DNA from: Cyrtodaria siliqua
Lineage: Eukaryota; Mollusca; Bivalvia; Adapedonta; Hiatellidae
Direction: 5' to 3'
Length of the DNA stretch: 64,000 bases
NCBI GenBank assembly: GCA_037043455.1
Contig: JAWPHD010011469.1
Span: forward strand, 1 to 64,000
Notes under the pieces: generated by a model
Seen by the model: only the letters and a program-made list of their open reading frames with translations
The model's database searches: none
What the model was told of the DNA's origin: nothing
Program-made: the position numbers and the translations under genes
Shown here: piece after piece, positions 35,701-45,494 of the stretch
How the letters are laid out: each line of letters starts with the position of its first letter
How positions within the stretch are numbered: position 1 is the first letter of the stretch

Positions 35701-36153
35701 TTGTTGGCAGGAAATTTATAAGCCAAATGACATCATCTATAGCACTCGTTATCGTTTTCATTTTTATATTTATTAAACCTTTTTAGTGGTGTTGCAGTTC
35801 TTTTGGTAAATTCAAATTAAAGCTACCTCGCAAAGGCTATGTTTGTGATTAATAATTCTTAGGATGCAAAATAATCTGCTGGTTATTTTACCTTTTTCTT
35901 TATCATGTGCTACTTTATCTAAAGAAACTTTTAAAGTAACATTCATTTTAAGATCGTTTGTTTGTGCTAATTCCTTTTCAAGGGTATCCATAACAAGTGG
36001 TTTTGTAAACCTAAGTTGCTTAATTTTGCTTTCGCCCCATATAATAAGAACTCGAAAAACTTTCATATATTGCTTTGGTGATTTTTAATTTTCCACAACT
36101 TTGCTATATTCTTCTGGTGGTGATTTTACAATTTTCACAACTTTTCTAACCAT
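32770..36153 (-). pseudogene. DNA polymerase B of a virus-like element (broken)
   Basis: The gene starts at ATG 36153 and ends at TAA 32770, about 1,100 codons, broken by an in-frame TAA at 36085 and many frameshifts. Landmarks in order: N-terminal domain (36153-35405); exonuclease FAVYADFEAV (about 35249-35220); a zinc-type segment CHICG..DHCHITG (about 34960-34820); TDVLLLTDVF (near 34290); palm motif A IIYLDANNLYGWAM (about 34037-33996); motif B MNNSVFG (33567-33547) preceded by FFIL, where the family has a lysine; and motif C LFTDTDFLCYEI (about 33282-33247) with Phe where Ser is usual. The YLDxNNLYGWAM style is that of protein-primed polymerases of Polinton/adintovirus-like elements. These lesions in catalytic motifs add to the frameshifts, so the copy cannot be functional. 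Confidence 0.85.
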
Positions 36154-36176
36154 TATATAATATTGCATGAGATTAT
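36154..36176 (-). promoter_or_regulatory. Promoter-like motif at the polymerase gene start
   Basis: Minus strand reads TAATCTCATGCAATATTATA then TA and the ATG at 36153. It is the same arrangement as at 37063 (TCTCATGTAATATTATATAA, ATG), seen directly. A promoter role is inference. Confidence 0.45.
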
Positions 36177-36263
36177 TTTATTAAGCCTATATATAATTTA
36201 TTTAATTTCTTTTAACAGGAATGGTACTAAAATCTTTGATTTCCATAATTTCATTATCATCTA

Positions 36264-36362
36264 CTATCTTTTGACACGTATATCAATCGTCCACCTATTA
36301 AATCTTTTTTCTAAAACTGGTTTTTCAAAGTGTTTTCTTTCTTCTTCTGCATAACTTCCCAT
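36264..36362 (-). CDS. Small ORF of the virus-like element, 32 aa
   Basis: ATG at 36362 directly follows the shared AT motif and TAG lies at 36264. It has a charged N-terminus (GSYAEEERKHFEKP) and no known family. It overlaps no other gene and lies 10 bp after the stop of the preceding ORF. It could be a remnant of a longer gene. Confidence 0.35.
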   Translation of the reverse strand: MGSYAEEERKHFEKPVLEKRFNRWTIDIRVKR

Positions 36363-36382
36363 ATACTATAGATTATATTATA
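36363..36382 (-). promoter_or_regulatory. Promoter-like motif
   Basis: Minus strand reads ATAATATAATCTATAGTAT immediately before the ATG at 36362, nearly identical to the site at 36710. Confidence 0.45.
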
Positions 36383-36709
36383 TTATTTAATTTCAAGCTT
36401 TTAATAAACGTTTTCAAGTTTTCATAGCATTCGATATCAATATCACTCATATAATCTTTTTTTTCCTTAATTAATTCTTTATTAAAATTCTCAACCTTTT
36501 TGTCTACTGCGTCTGTTTGGTCATTTTGAAAAATATTGATTACTTCTGTCGTCTGGTATGTGATTAGCTTTATTAACCAATCAATGTCACACAATTTAAT
36601 AGCTCCCTCCAAGCGTTTCATCCGGGTTTTTTTAAACTCTTCAATCTCCTCTTTCGCCTTGATCATGAGGTCTTTTTAAAGTCAGCTACTCTTTCTGCAC
36701 ACTTTTCAT
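36373..36709 (-). pseudogene. Charged helical protein of the virus-like element
   Basis: The clear frame is 36666-36373 (97 aa), rich in Lys and Glu (KAKEEIEEFKKTRMKRLEG, then KKVENFNKELIKEKKD), so probably an alpha-helical or coiled-coil protein. A better start is the ATG at 36709, which follows the shared promoter-like motif directly, but that frame stops after 7 codons and the two are out of register, so the gene is probably frameshifted near 36670-36690. Family and function are unknown. Confidence 0.45.
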
Positions 36710-36730
36710 ATAATATAGATTATATTTTTT
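36710..36730 (-). promoter_or_regulatory. Promoter-like motif
   Basis: Minus strand reads AATATAATCTATATTAT directly before the ATG at 36709, matching 36363-36382 in 15 of 16 core positions. Confidence 0.45.
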
Positions 36731-36906
36731 TTATTTAACCAACATAAACAATAATATTAATTCTTTTGTCTAACAAAATGCTGTATTTAGGAATAAAAGA
36801 ATCCTCAGTTACAAAACCACGTGTTGCTGATGAAATTTGTTTTTTACAGAAAGCATGCAACCTGTTTATATCTGGGGTTTTATATTTTCAATGGTAATTT
36901 TAGCTC

Positions 36907-37062
36907 TTATGCCATGGTTATAATTATATCAGTCAGATCTTGAAAGTTTGTAAAAACTATTAAATCTTTTTCAAGTTTAGTAGAATTCTCAAAATCAACT
37001 ATTCGAGCACACACCATTTGATTTTTTTTAAAGTTTTTGATTTTCTTTTCTATACGTTCCAT
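36907..37062 (-). CDS. Small ORF of the virus-like element, 51 aa
   Basis: ATG at 37062 and TAA at 36907-36909. It starts MERIEKKIKNFKKNQMV and then turns hydrophobic (DLIVFTNFQDLTDIIITMA). There is no recognised family. A well-formed copy of the shared promoter-like motif ends one base before the ATG, which is the main reason to call it. It lies between the helical ORF and the convergent CxxC gene. Confidence 0.4.
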   Translation of the reverse strand: MERIEKKIKNFKKNQMVCARIVDFENSTKLEKDLIVFTNFQDLTDIIITMA

Positions 37063-37088
37063 TTATATAATATTACATGAGATAATAT
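37063..37088 (-). promoter_or_regulatory. Promoter-like motif
   Basis: Minus strand reads TTATCTCATGTAATATTATA then TAA and the ATG at 37062, closely matching the polymerase gene site. Confidence 0.45.
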
Positions 37089-37132
37089 TTTTAAGCTTAT
37101 ATTTTAAAAATATACTGCAATATTATAATATA

Positions 37133-37575
37133 TTGAATTGCAAATATTGTGAAAGAGTTTGGATATTATTGATCCCCCTGGAGTATGTTCAGATTGTATC
37201 TTATTTTGCATGACTAATAAAAAGCTTTGTAAATATAGTGTCAAAACAATATCTTATTGCAGGTTACAACTACAACCGAAAGAAAACTATTTACCATAGA
37301 AAATACCATTTGAATAAATACTTGGTAGCATATAATTTATCTCCTGCAGAAAAGAAAAAGATTTGAAGAACTGTTTTACAAAATTGTAAAGATTTTGGAT
37401 AAAATAGAGGGTCGAAAATTATCAATCAAATTTGAATACATTTTTCAGAAAATATTTAAAACATTAAAAATAAAAAAATTAAAAATAAACAAAACCGATT
37501 ACAACAAATTCTACTAGAGAAAATTACGATAGGATATGGAAACAAGTTGAAAAAGAATTACGACTGGATGCCATG
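37133..37575 (+). pseudogene. Cys-rich (CxxC) ORF on the opposite strand, frameshifted
   Basis: A plus-strand frame with NCKYCERVWILL (about 37136-37170) changes register and continues DPPGVCSDCILFCMTNKKLC (37171-37230). A later register gives KYLVAYNLSPAEKKKI and ends NKLKKNYDWMP before TAG near 37573. The CxxC and CxxCxxxxC spacing suggests zinc binding. At least three frames are needed, so it is dead. It runs tail to tail into the membrane/coiled-coil gene and overlaps its end by about 15 bp. Function unknown. Confidence 0.45.
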
Positions 37576-38001
37576 ACCGTTTAATTTAATTTTTTGCATA
37601 AACATTTTCAGAGGTTCTGTAAAGTTATCATTCTTTTGAATTTCTAATATTTTATTAAATGCAATTCTGATTACCTCTTCGTCATTTTCTATTCCTTTAG
37701 TTGTTTGGACAAATGAAAGAAGTTGTTTAAGACTTCTATGATGTGTTTTCAACAAAGTCTTTTTTTCTGCTATTCTTGTTTTGTTCGCTAAAACAGCAAC
37801 TACTTGAGGAACTGCACCAACTACAGCTACGAAAACAGGAATTGCTGGAACTAATGCCAATACGGCAGTACAAACAATTATTCCACTGGTAATCTGTAAT
37901 GTTGTGTTTTTAATACCGCACAATTTATAACTACGCCTCTATGCAGCTATAAGTCGCGTCAAATTATCAATTAATTGTTCTTTATTAGTAATTTGTATCA
38001 T
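37558..38001 (-). pseudogene. Membrane/coiled-coil protein, paralogue of 814-1403
   Basis: The frame from ATG 38001 carries an in-frame TAG at 37939-37941 and then runs open to 37558. After the stop come two hydrophobic segments (GIIVCTAVLALVPAIPVF, VAVVGAVPQVVAVLA), a basic turn (NKTRIAEKKTLLKTHH) and a charged helix (LKQLLSFVQ.. to the end). This is the same architecture as the gene at 814-1403 of the left element. It starts 25 bp after the end of the large coiled-coil gene, suggesting transcription with it or from its own weak motif at 38002-38025. A membrane role is inferred. Confidence 0.6.
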
Positions 38002-38025
38002 GTATAATTACAGTTAGACAATAAT

Positions 38026-40143
38026 TTAATTAAAATGTTTAGAAAATAGTTGCTCATGTTTTTTGGATGATGTTTTACCTATTTTTAATAATGCATCAAT
38101 TATACTAATACCTTATTTATTAGCTGTGGACTATTATTTCCTGATTCGATACTTCCACATACTAACTCCAGATCATTAATCAAATCATCAGGATTATTGT
38201 AATATTCAACATCAAAACAACCTTCTAATAGGACCCTATATATCATTCTAAAATCTTTTTTAAACTTCGAAGAACTTTTGTGAATTGGTACACCAGATAA
38301 TTCTGTTAGTTTCTTAAAAGCATTTTGAGACAGCTTTGAATACGTTTTTTATTATTGTAACGCTTTGTTATACAGAGATAAAAATATCGGACATGGAAAG
38401 CAGCATTCAAGGAAGACAGTCAACCACAAAACACAAAAACGAACACGCAAACAGACAAACGAGAAGACAAAAGTAAAAAAAATGCAAATGACATCACAAA
38501 CACAAAAGGGTTGACAATAGGGCTACCGCCTTGGAACTGGGGGGTTTAAACCGGTTCTAGGGTGCACCAAACCTCACACTTACCCTAGTGTTATCCCATT
38601 AAAACAGGACAGTGTAAATAAAGAAATCCCCGCCATGATCTAATCTCTAACCAACAAGGCAGCATCAATAGGCAATATAAGTGAAACACAAATATGATCG
38701 TGTAAATATAATACAAAAAAACAATAGCATAGAAAGCCACAATGAAGGTACTCATTGACTTGGTGAAGCCAGAGCAACAAGAGAATAAACCATTAAGGGC
38801 ACGACAGGAAAGATCATAGACAAACATCAAACGCCACCGTCCCAATGGGCCGTCATCATAGGGTCCACAGCATGTCCGGTCGTCGTACAATTAAAGAGGA
38901 AAGCATAGTGGCGAACTGTAAAAGGGTCCACCACCAAGCATGCAGTACGTTGCAAAATGATAGGGTCATAACCTCTATAAAATCATCGTCTACTTTTAGG
39001 TCTAGCACAACTACTTTTCCTTGTTTGGCAATAAGTTTGTGATGGCCAACAAGCTTAGGTAAATCAGTTTGTAACATACCCTAATGACCATATTTGTCGA
39101 CTTTGTAGGAATTTTTATTTTCTTGCATCCCTTTACCAGTCTTTTGTATAGTTTCACTACCTGTTCAAATTCGCTCAGGCAACCTTTGTATGTAAAATCA
39201 GTTCATCAACTAGATTAATACGATTGATCATATGCTGAGTTTTAGTATTTTTTCTATACTCGGGGTTATTGATTAATTTTGAATATTTATCTTTAGTTGT
39301 TCTATCGATTTTTCGCCTTCGCGTGCTTCTCTTCGAGTCTTTCCATGTCGAGGTTGTCTATTTTTGTGTCTAGACCTTTCATCTTGGAAGATATTGTCTT
39401 TCGTACCCTCACAGCCTCCATAATATATTTAGTAAAATCAGCTTTTCCTTCCATAATACCTGGTATTTCGGTTGTTATTGGTAATTTATACTTATCAAGT
39501 ACTTCTTTATCCATGCCAGCATTCAAGTCAATATCATACAACGGTTCCTTGGGCCTCGCAGCAATTTCTTCTTCTTCCCATTCTTTTTCTATTTCTTCTG
39601 TGTTTTCTTCCTCAGGATCAATTGAAGTACGTTTTTTATTGTTTCAAAAATGCTTCCGCGAGTTCGGCAGGTTTTGACCTAAGCACTCTTTCTGAAGCAC
39701 TTCTTAATTTTGGTCCAGACTCTATTGTCCGCTTTTGTTCCTCCCCGAAATCAGCCTTCTTCGCTGCTTGGTCTTCAGCTATTTTTTTAAAAACGAGTGG
39801 TTGCGGTGGTTGTAGTAGCGTTGGTGGTGCTGGTGGCGGTGGTAGCGTTGGTATCGTTAGTGGTGGCGTTGGTGGAGCTTTAGCTCCACGCTCAGGCGAG
39901 GCAACTAATTGTGGGCGTACTGCCCCAGAAAGAATAGCAAACTGTTGGCGTATTTCTGGAAGGGTAATCGCCGCCTTGTTTGCTCTGTTATTTCGCTAGT
40001 TACAGGTTTAAATACTTCTGTGTAAAAATCACGGCTAGCTTCTTTTTATATATTTTTCGGATAACTCTGTTCTCGTATTCCTTAACAAGCTCACTCGCTT
40101 TTCTCTTTTTATCTGCTAATTCTTTCCATTTTAACAAAGACAT
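38026..40143 (-). pseudogene. Large coiled-coil protein of the virus-like element, split by a LINE
   Basis: ATG at 40143 (MSLLKWKELADKKRKASELV), then a Pro-rich linker (PPPPAPPTLLQPPQP, about 39890-39795), KKIAEDQAAKKADFGEEQKR, an acidic stretch (EKEWEEEEIAARP), DLNAGMDKEVLDKYKLP and a long Lys/Glu helix (39500-39302). Further registers give KYSKLINNPEYRKNTK (near 39270) and LPKLVGHHKLIAKQGKVVVL (39060-39000). A LINE tail then fills 38346-38978. The gene resumes with KLSQNAFKKLTELSGVPIHK, NNPDDLINDLELV and a C-terminus ending at TAA 38026-38028. Several frameshifts are present. It is probably a core or scaffold-type virion protein. The 175-codon plus-strand frame at 39472-39999 is its antisense shadow. 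Confidence 0.55.
38346..38978 (-). mobile_element. LINE 3' end inserted in the coiled-coil gene
   Basis: The minus strand matches the LINE tail at 61500-62140 through C-terminal coding (GTTATGACCCTATCATTTTG), GATCATGGCGGGGATTTC, CAACCCTTTTGTGTTTGTG and TGCTGCTTTCCATGTCCG. Its 5' edge lies exactly where the host frame (KVDDDFI) stops making sense. It dates the LINE insertion after capture of the virus-like element. Confidence 0.8.
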
Positions 40144-40217
40144 TTATAATATAAGGTTAGATTAAAAAAAGATAAATTAAGATAAGTTAAGACAAGTATT
40201 ATCTAAGTATTATTATA
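40144..40217. promoter_or_regulatory. Divergent promoter region of the virus-like element
   Basis: A 74 bp AT-rich spacer separates the minus gene (ATG 40143) from the plus ATPase gene (ATG 40218). Both edges carry the shared motif: minus strand TAATCTAACCTTATATTATA, AATG; plus strand TTATCTAAGTATTATTATA, ATG. That is a bidirectional start site by arrangement. No experiment supports it here. Confidence 0.5.
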
Positions 40218-40560
40218 ATGGAAATTCCAAACTATGATATGAAAACAGAAAACGGTAATTTTAAACAGATATGGAAATTTATGCCAGACTGTTGTTTTAG
40301 AATGTTAATTTGTGGTTATTCAGGTTCTGGCAAAACAAACACATTAGTTCACATGCTATTAAAACCTTTACTATGAAAAGATTTACTTGTTTGCTAAAAA
40401 CTTGGAACAGTCGAAGTATCAGGTCTTGTCACAAAATCTTGAAAAGATGGCAAAAAGAATAAAATTCCGATTGAAGACATACTAGAATGCTCAAATGATC
40501 AAGTTGTCCCAGTGGATACTTTAGATTCAGATAATCAAGTTTTAAACTGTATTACAAAGG
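40218..40560 (+). pseudogene. Packaging-ATPase (FtsK/HerA type) N-terminal remnant
   Basis: ATG at 40218 opens a frame to TGA at 40374-40376 (52 aa) containing FRMLICGYSGSGKTNTLVHM, a Walker A P-loop (GYSGSGKT). A one-base shift at about 40372 continues the protein (KIYLFAKNLEQSKYQ) and another near 40450-40470 gives DILECSNDQVVPVDTLDSDN. It fades before 40560, where Walker B would be expected, so the C-terminal half is deleted. Genes of this type pump DNA into capsids in Polinton/adintovirus-like elements. Position and the divergent promoter fit an element core gene. Confidence 0.65.
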
Positions 40561-40597
40561 TGATTAATTTTAGCTTTTTTTTTCTATCCTATATTAT

Positions 40598-41029
40598 ATG
40601 GAACAATAAATTGAATTATCATCAGAAAAAGCGTCAATAATTAATAGCTCAAATACACCGAGTAATTTTACAACTGTATTTGACAGACCATTAATATTAG
40701 GCAAGAACAAACAATATGGCATTGGACTCGATAAGATTAATTCTATGATTTACATATGGTATAATATTAGCGACGTTTTTAATAACAAATTGATAAGGTA
40801 TCACAATGGAACAGATTGGAAAACTATTAGTTTTACAAATGGAAATTACAGTTATGCTGATATTGATAATTACATCAAAGAAACATTGACCGTAAACGAT
40901 GATTTACCCGCTGACTCACCTGCCTCAATAAAAATTGAATTTGATTCATCAAGTTTCAAATGTTTGGTTACCGTTCATAATAATTTCATGTTTGATTTAA
41001 GAGAAACAAACTTTCACACCTTGGTTTAA
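40598..41029 (+). pseudogene. Virion-type protein, N-terminal part
   Basis: ATG at 40598 follows CTATCCTATATTAT and is in frame with the rest, but codon 4 is TAA (40607-40609). The open part reads through KNKQYGIGLDKINSMIYIWY, RYHNGTDWKTISFTNGNYSY and HNNFMFDLRETNFHTLV to TAA 41027-41029. I recognise the style (a beta-rich start with a short extended peptide) as the N-terminus of the conserved structural protein whose C-terminus may be at 3-269. That link is from family memory, not overlap. The gene is cut short: sequence after 41030 is a LINE tail and no continuation was found past it. Confidence 0.5.
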
Positions 41030-41035
41030 ACTTAT

Positions 41036-41826
41036 TTTATTTCCAATATTTATACAATCGGTGAAAATGTACATAATACAAAATGTGAAAAAGTATTGGA
41101 ACGAAAGCAGTTGCTTATAGACTTCCTTTCCTAGGTATCATATACATTACATATAACAATGGCGTATAAAACTGCACAGTGGAAATGTTTTATAAGTGTT
41201 CAGTATAATATAGCTGTACATCTAACAGTGATTAGTTATAGGGACCAAAACAAATTTGAAAAATAAATAATAAAGTAAAGCATTTAAATATATAGTTGGA
41301 TTATCTTAAACTTAAACGACTATTCAATTTAGCGGAATATTATAATAACAAATGTATAACAGACAGTGGGGCAACAGTGGGTGTGACCGACGGAGACAGG
41401 ACAACAGCATCATTCCCAGGAAACATATATTGTTTTCGGTACGCGGTGTAGCAGCTTCTCTTATGTTGAAAAATGTTAAAAACGTTTGCTTGACAAAATA
41501 AACTTCTGAACAATTTCAGATATAGTGACATTAATATCGTGTGATACCAAGGAATCACCAAATAATATTATGTTTAGTGAAGCTGTGCACAGCGGTTGAA
41601 GTCTAGCCAGCATTTCCGCACGAGCATTGTCGTACAATGGACAGCTAAATATGTAATGTTGGGTAGTTTCTATTCCGCCACATCGACATAAAGGAGAGTC
41701 GATGATATTTTTTATGAACAAATGCTGGTTAAGCGAGCTACACTTGGTGCGGAGCCGAGTATGAAGCAGCTGTGCACGTCTTTTACCTGTGTAATAATGC
41801 TTAGGCGTGTATCTTTCTGCAGTTTA
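41036..41826 (-). pseudogene. LINE ORF2 C-terminus and 3' UTR
   Basis: On the minus strand, PKHYYTGKRRAQLLHTRLR (about 41805-41750) leads into NIIDSPLCRCGGIETTQHYI and FSCPLYDNARAEMLARLQPL (41721-41600), ending at 41476. The C-x-CG-x4-TxxHY-x-x-x-CP pattern is the Cys/His motif at the C-terminus of many LINE ORF2 proteins. The rest is 3' UTR ending ATTGGAAATAAAATAAG. It abuts the end of the virion-type gene. Confidence 0.7.
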
Positions 41827-41829
41827 AAT

Positions 41830-43946
41830 ACCCTGCCAACTAGCGTAAGTTATCGCGAGAGTTGAGATGGTTCTCCCGCTAGCAATGTTTCTGGTTACTA
41901 GCGAATGTGACGATGGGAACCAGTCTAAATTCAATCGTGTCGACTTTCGACACGGAAATGAAAAAACAAAAAATGTGAAATAAGTGAGTTTAACGATTTA
42001 CTGAACAATAACTGTTAAAATTATAACTATGTCAACTCACATCCATAACACTATTTTATCGCAACAAACTGATGTTGAGCTTTTTTGTAATTCTAACGCG
42101 TGTACCTCTTTGCAGTGAGCGCCAATTGGTCAGTATCGATCTGTTTTTTGTGTTCTAAAAATCGGTATTTAATTGTTATCTCCAAACTAACCCACCCACA
42201 CTCCCCTGTGTTTGTCGCTTATATTGTATTTGGTACCAGTGTCCAATTTGATTAACTACACATTTTATTGTACACTATTTATTGTTGAAGCCATGGCCAG
42301 CTTATTCCAATAAATATAAACTAGTAACATTTTGTTTTATTTGTAACCCATCTTAAATAATTGCTTCACGTTATGTTGTAAATAAAGCTGAGGGTGGGAG
42401 GGATGGGGTTGGGGTAAGGGTCTCATAACAGAATAACAGCAAATTGAATTTGATGATACTAGATAATAGATAACAATGATTTAACTATACACAAAACAGT
42501 TCACAGTAAATAAAATAAAATAACAATCCTAAATTTTACATTTTACGATAGGTGGTGGAGGGTGGGGGAAGTGTGGGTGTGGGTGGGGGTGGGGGTGGGA
42601 TGGAGACAAGATAAATAAATAACAGACAACATGTTAAATAAACCAATAATAGATAACTGTCAATATTATTTTAAAATAACAAAAGTATAGATTTCGCAAA
42701 TTACTGCATAACACAACAGTTTAGTTACACATTCTTGATATCATCACGTGCTGCTTCTCATAAGTCAAAAGACATTTTAAATTTTAAAACTTTTAATTAA
42801 CATGCACATATGACTTTTGTACATAAAATCTCTCAAATCTCGCCAAAATCTCCCGAAAAAGTTTGTTGCAAGTTCAACCATCGAGTTTCCCCCAGGCCTT
42901 TATGCTGTTTCCACTTGCTGAATCCGTGTGGCATAGCCTATAGTCAGGGGTCAAACGTGAATATTTCAAAGGTATCTAGACATGATGGACAAAAGCACCA
43001 AATTGTCCACAGAGGTAGTTTAAGACATATACTTCAAACTTTTAGAAAGAAGGCCAACTCTGGAAATCGTCCTGTTACTATTTATAGTTATTCCAAATTG
43101 CAATCGTAAGATGATGTCTATTGTCTGATTCATATGATATACATTGTTCTATTAGTGGGTTGGGTAATATATATTTTTCAGTGAAAATTAACAGTTATAC
43201 TCTACCGGCTCAGATCATGACACTTTTGATGGCATTTTTGGTAATGCTTGGCGTTCATGTTAAAATTGTTCCTTGTTGTATAACAAGTATCCCCAGGCTG
43301 GATGCCGCTAATGCATTTTTATTTAATGTCACTCAGAGGTCAAAGGTCAAATCAGTGCATTTTGTATTGAATGGTTAAGTATTGTTATGAATTTGCATTA
43401 TTTTTAAAAATCGGGATTTAAGTACTAGATCTAGGTTCTAGAAAGGGCAAATGTTGTTTAAATGTTTTGTTTTCATTCTTAATCAGCACTCAAAGTACCA
43501 AGAGTATAGAAAAAATTTATTTTATGAGTTTTAATATCGATTTATACAATTATAATTTACGAAACAGTTAAGTGCATATATGCATTTTATATGTATAAAT
43601 GTCTTCACATGTAGTCCAGTGGCTAATAGGGGTTCTGTGGGCATTTATAAGTGTTTCTGAAATCCTGAAGGACACCCTCTAAGATGAAAAAAATATCAAT
43701 AGTATACATTTTGAATCATGGTGCAAAGATGGCCACCAATTATTCCAATTTCTTGTGGTATACAAACCATTTTCATGTGTACAATTTGAAGCTATATCTC
43801 TACGAAGTATATGATAATGTTAATGTATAACACTATTTCTAAAGGAAATGCATTGATGACTTAAAATAAGTTAAAATGGCCGGCAATTATGGTGCTAAAA
43901 ATAAAATTACTCATGTTATATATGATACACTAATGTACGTATCTTC
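41830..43946. other. No recognisable gene; G-rich patches
   Basis: Contains GGTGGTGGAGGGTGGGGG..GTGGGTGGGGG-type runs at 42390-42420 and 42549-42602 that could form G-quadruplexes, and a bivalve-style repeat near 43250-43360 (AGGTCAAAGGTCAAATC). The frames at 42810-43109 and 43121-43378 show no family. Confidence 0.4.
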
Positions 43947-44016
43947 GCTAACCAAGGGCTTCGAGCAAATATTCTCCTTTTAACAGGAGAATGTCTGCTC
44001 GAAGCCCTTGGTTAGC
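43947..44016. repeat. Hairpin D beside the minisatellite
   Basis: GCTAACCAAGGGCTTCGAGCA (43947-43967) pairs perfectly with 43996-44016, and ATTCTCCT pairs with AGGAGAAT inside. TACGTA and TGATACAC/GGTGTATCA extend it outward with gaps to about 43923-44072. Confidence 0.85.
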
Positions 44017-44103
44017 AAAGATGTAATGTACGTAGTAACATGTCGGCTCATGCACATAGCTTGGTGTATCATTATGGTAGTCTGCGGACTAATAAAGTAA
44101 GTG

Positions 44104-45494
44104 AATCATGGACTCATACTGGTGCCCTATATATATTCCCAGCATATATACTCAAATTACGATATTATGGACTCCTACTGGTAGTCTCATAGTGTTGGCC
44201 TATGACCTCATACTGCTGACACATTTTGACTCAGTTAGTGACCCATGTTCTCGTACTGGTGGCATGTGGAGTTAAATTAATGGTACGCTGATACATACTG
44301 ACTGATGGCCGATGGACTCAGACTGGTGATCCGTTGACTCATTCTTGTGATCCGTGAACTCACAATAGAGGCCCATGGACTGAAAATGGTCGCATATTGG
44401 TGTCCCGAAGACGCACATTAGCAGTTCATAGTCTCATGTCATTATATGTAGTCTCAAAGTTATGCGGTCTCATATCAGTGACCCATGTACTCATAACGGT
44501 AGCCAATTGACTCAATTCATTGGAACATGGTCTCATACCGGTTGCCCAGTTCTTAATAAATTCACCTAGTGGTCCGTGGTCTCATACCGATGCTATAACG
44601 ATTCATTATGGTGGTTTATGGTCTCATGCCGGTGCCCATAGCCTCATAATGGTAGCCATGGAGATTATTGTCCCGTCGTCCCGTGTTGGCGGACATTGGA
44701 CTCATTCTGTGAACCCATATAGTCTGATCAGTGGTCCGTGGGCTCACTGCATACTGGTGAACCATGTGTTCAGATTAGTGACCTATGGTTCATACTGGTG
44801 GCATGTGTTCCCATACTGGTGACCCGTTGACTCATAAATATAGCCCATGGAGTCAAACGTATTAGCCCGTGGTATCATGCTATGTCCCATGATCTCAGTC
44901 TGGTGATCCATATACTCGTATTAATGGTCAGTGGTGGGATAATACTGATGCACGATGGACTCATTGGTGAGTCATATGCTCAGTTTCACGGCTTATGATC
45001 CATACTGGTGGCGTGTGGTCTCTTACTGGTAACCCATGGACTCATAATCGTAGCCGATTATTGGCCCGTCTCATGCTTGCCCATGGTATTATTCATGCGA
45101 TCCATATACCAAATTAGTGGTCCGTGAGCTGATACTGATGCGCAATTAACTCGTACCGATGAGTTATGGACTTAGATTAGTGACCTATGGTTCATACTGG
45201 TGGAATGTGCTCTTATACTGGTAACGTATGAACTACAATAAGTGGCCAGTGGTCTCTTACTGGTAACCCATGGACTCACATGATTGGTCCGTGCTCTCAT
45301 GTTGGTGGCTCGTGGTCTCATTCTGGTGATCCATTGACTCTAATTAGTGGTCCATGTGCTCTTATATACGTATGTGTCATGGACTGGCTCATACCGGTGA
45401 GTCATAGTCTTATATAATAGTGGCATGTGGTCCATACTAGTATAGGACAACAGCATGAGACCACATGTCAACTGTACTAGACCAGTATGAGACC
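44104..45494. repeat. 1.4 kb degenerate minisatellite, about 22 bp unit
   Basis: Dozens of variants of CTCATACTGGTGRCCCATGGA. The last units (about 45449-45494, GAGACCACATG and AGTATGAGACCATGA) are in reverse orientation. Nothing coding. The 100-codon frame at 44520-44822 reads the repeat. Confidence 0.9.

Noticed and set aside
39472..39999. 175-codon plus-strand frame rich in Gly and Ser
   Set aside because: Antisense of the Pro-rich linker and coiled-coil part of the minus-strand virus-like gene.
41022..41828. GTTTAAA at both ends of the LINE tail as a target duplication
   Set aside because: Only 7 AT-rich bases, and the viral frame does not resume after the second copy, so the site cannot be verified.
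42810..43378. Two adjacent frames of 99 and 85 codons
   Set aside because: No motif, and the region contains common repeat words; not enough support.
44104..45494. CRISPR-like array
   Set aside because: Units are contiguous and degenerate with no regular unique spacers, and the context is eukaryotic; a minisatellite fits.
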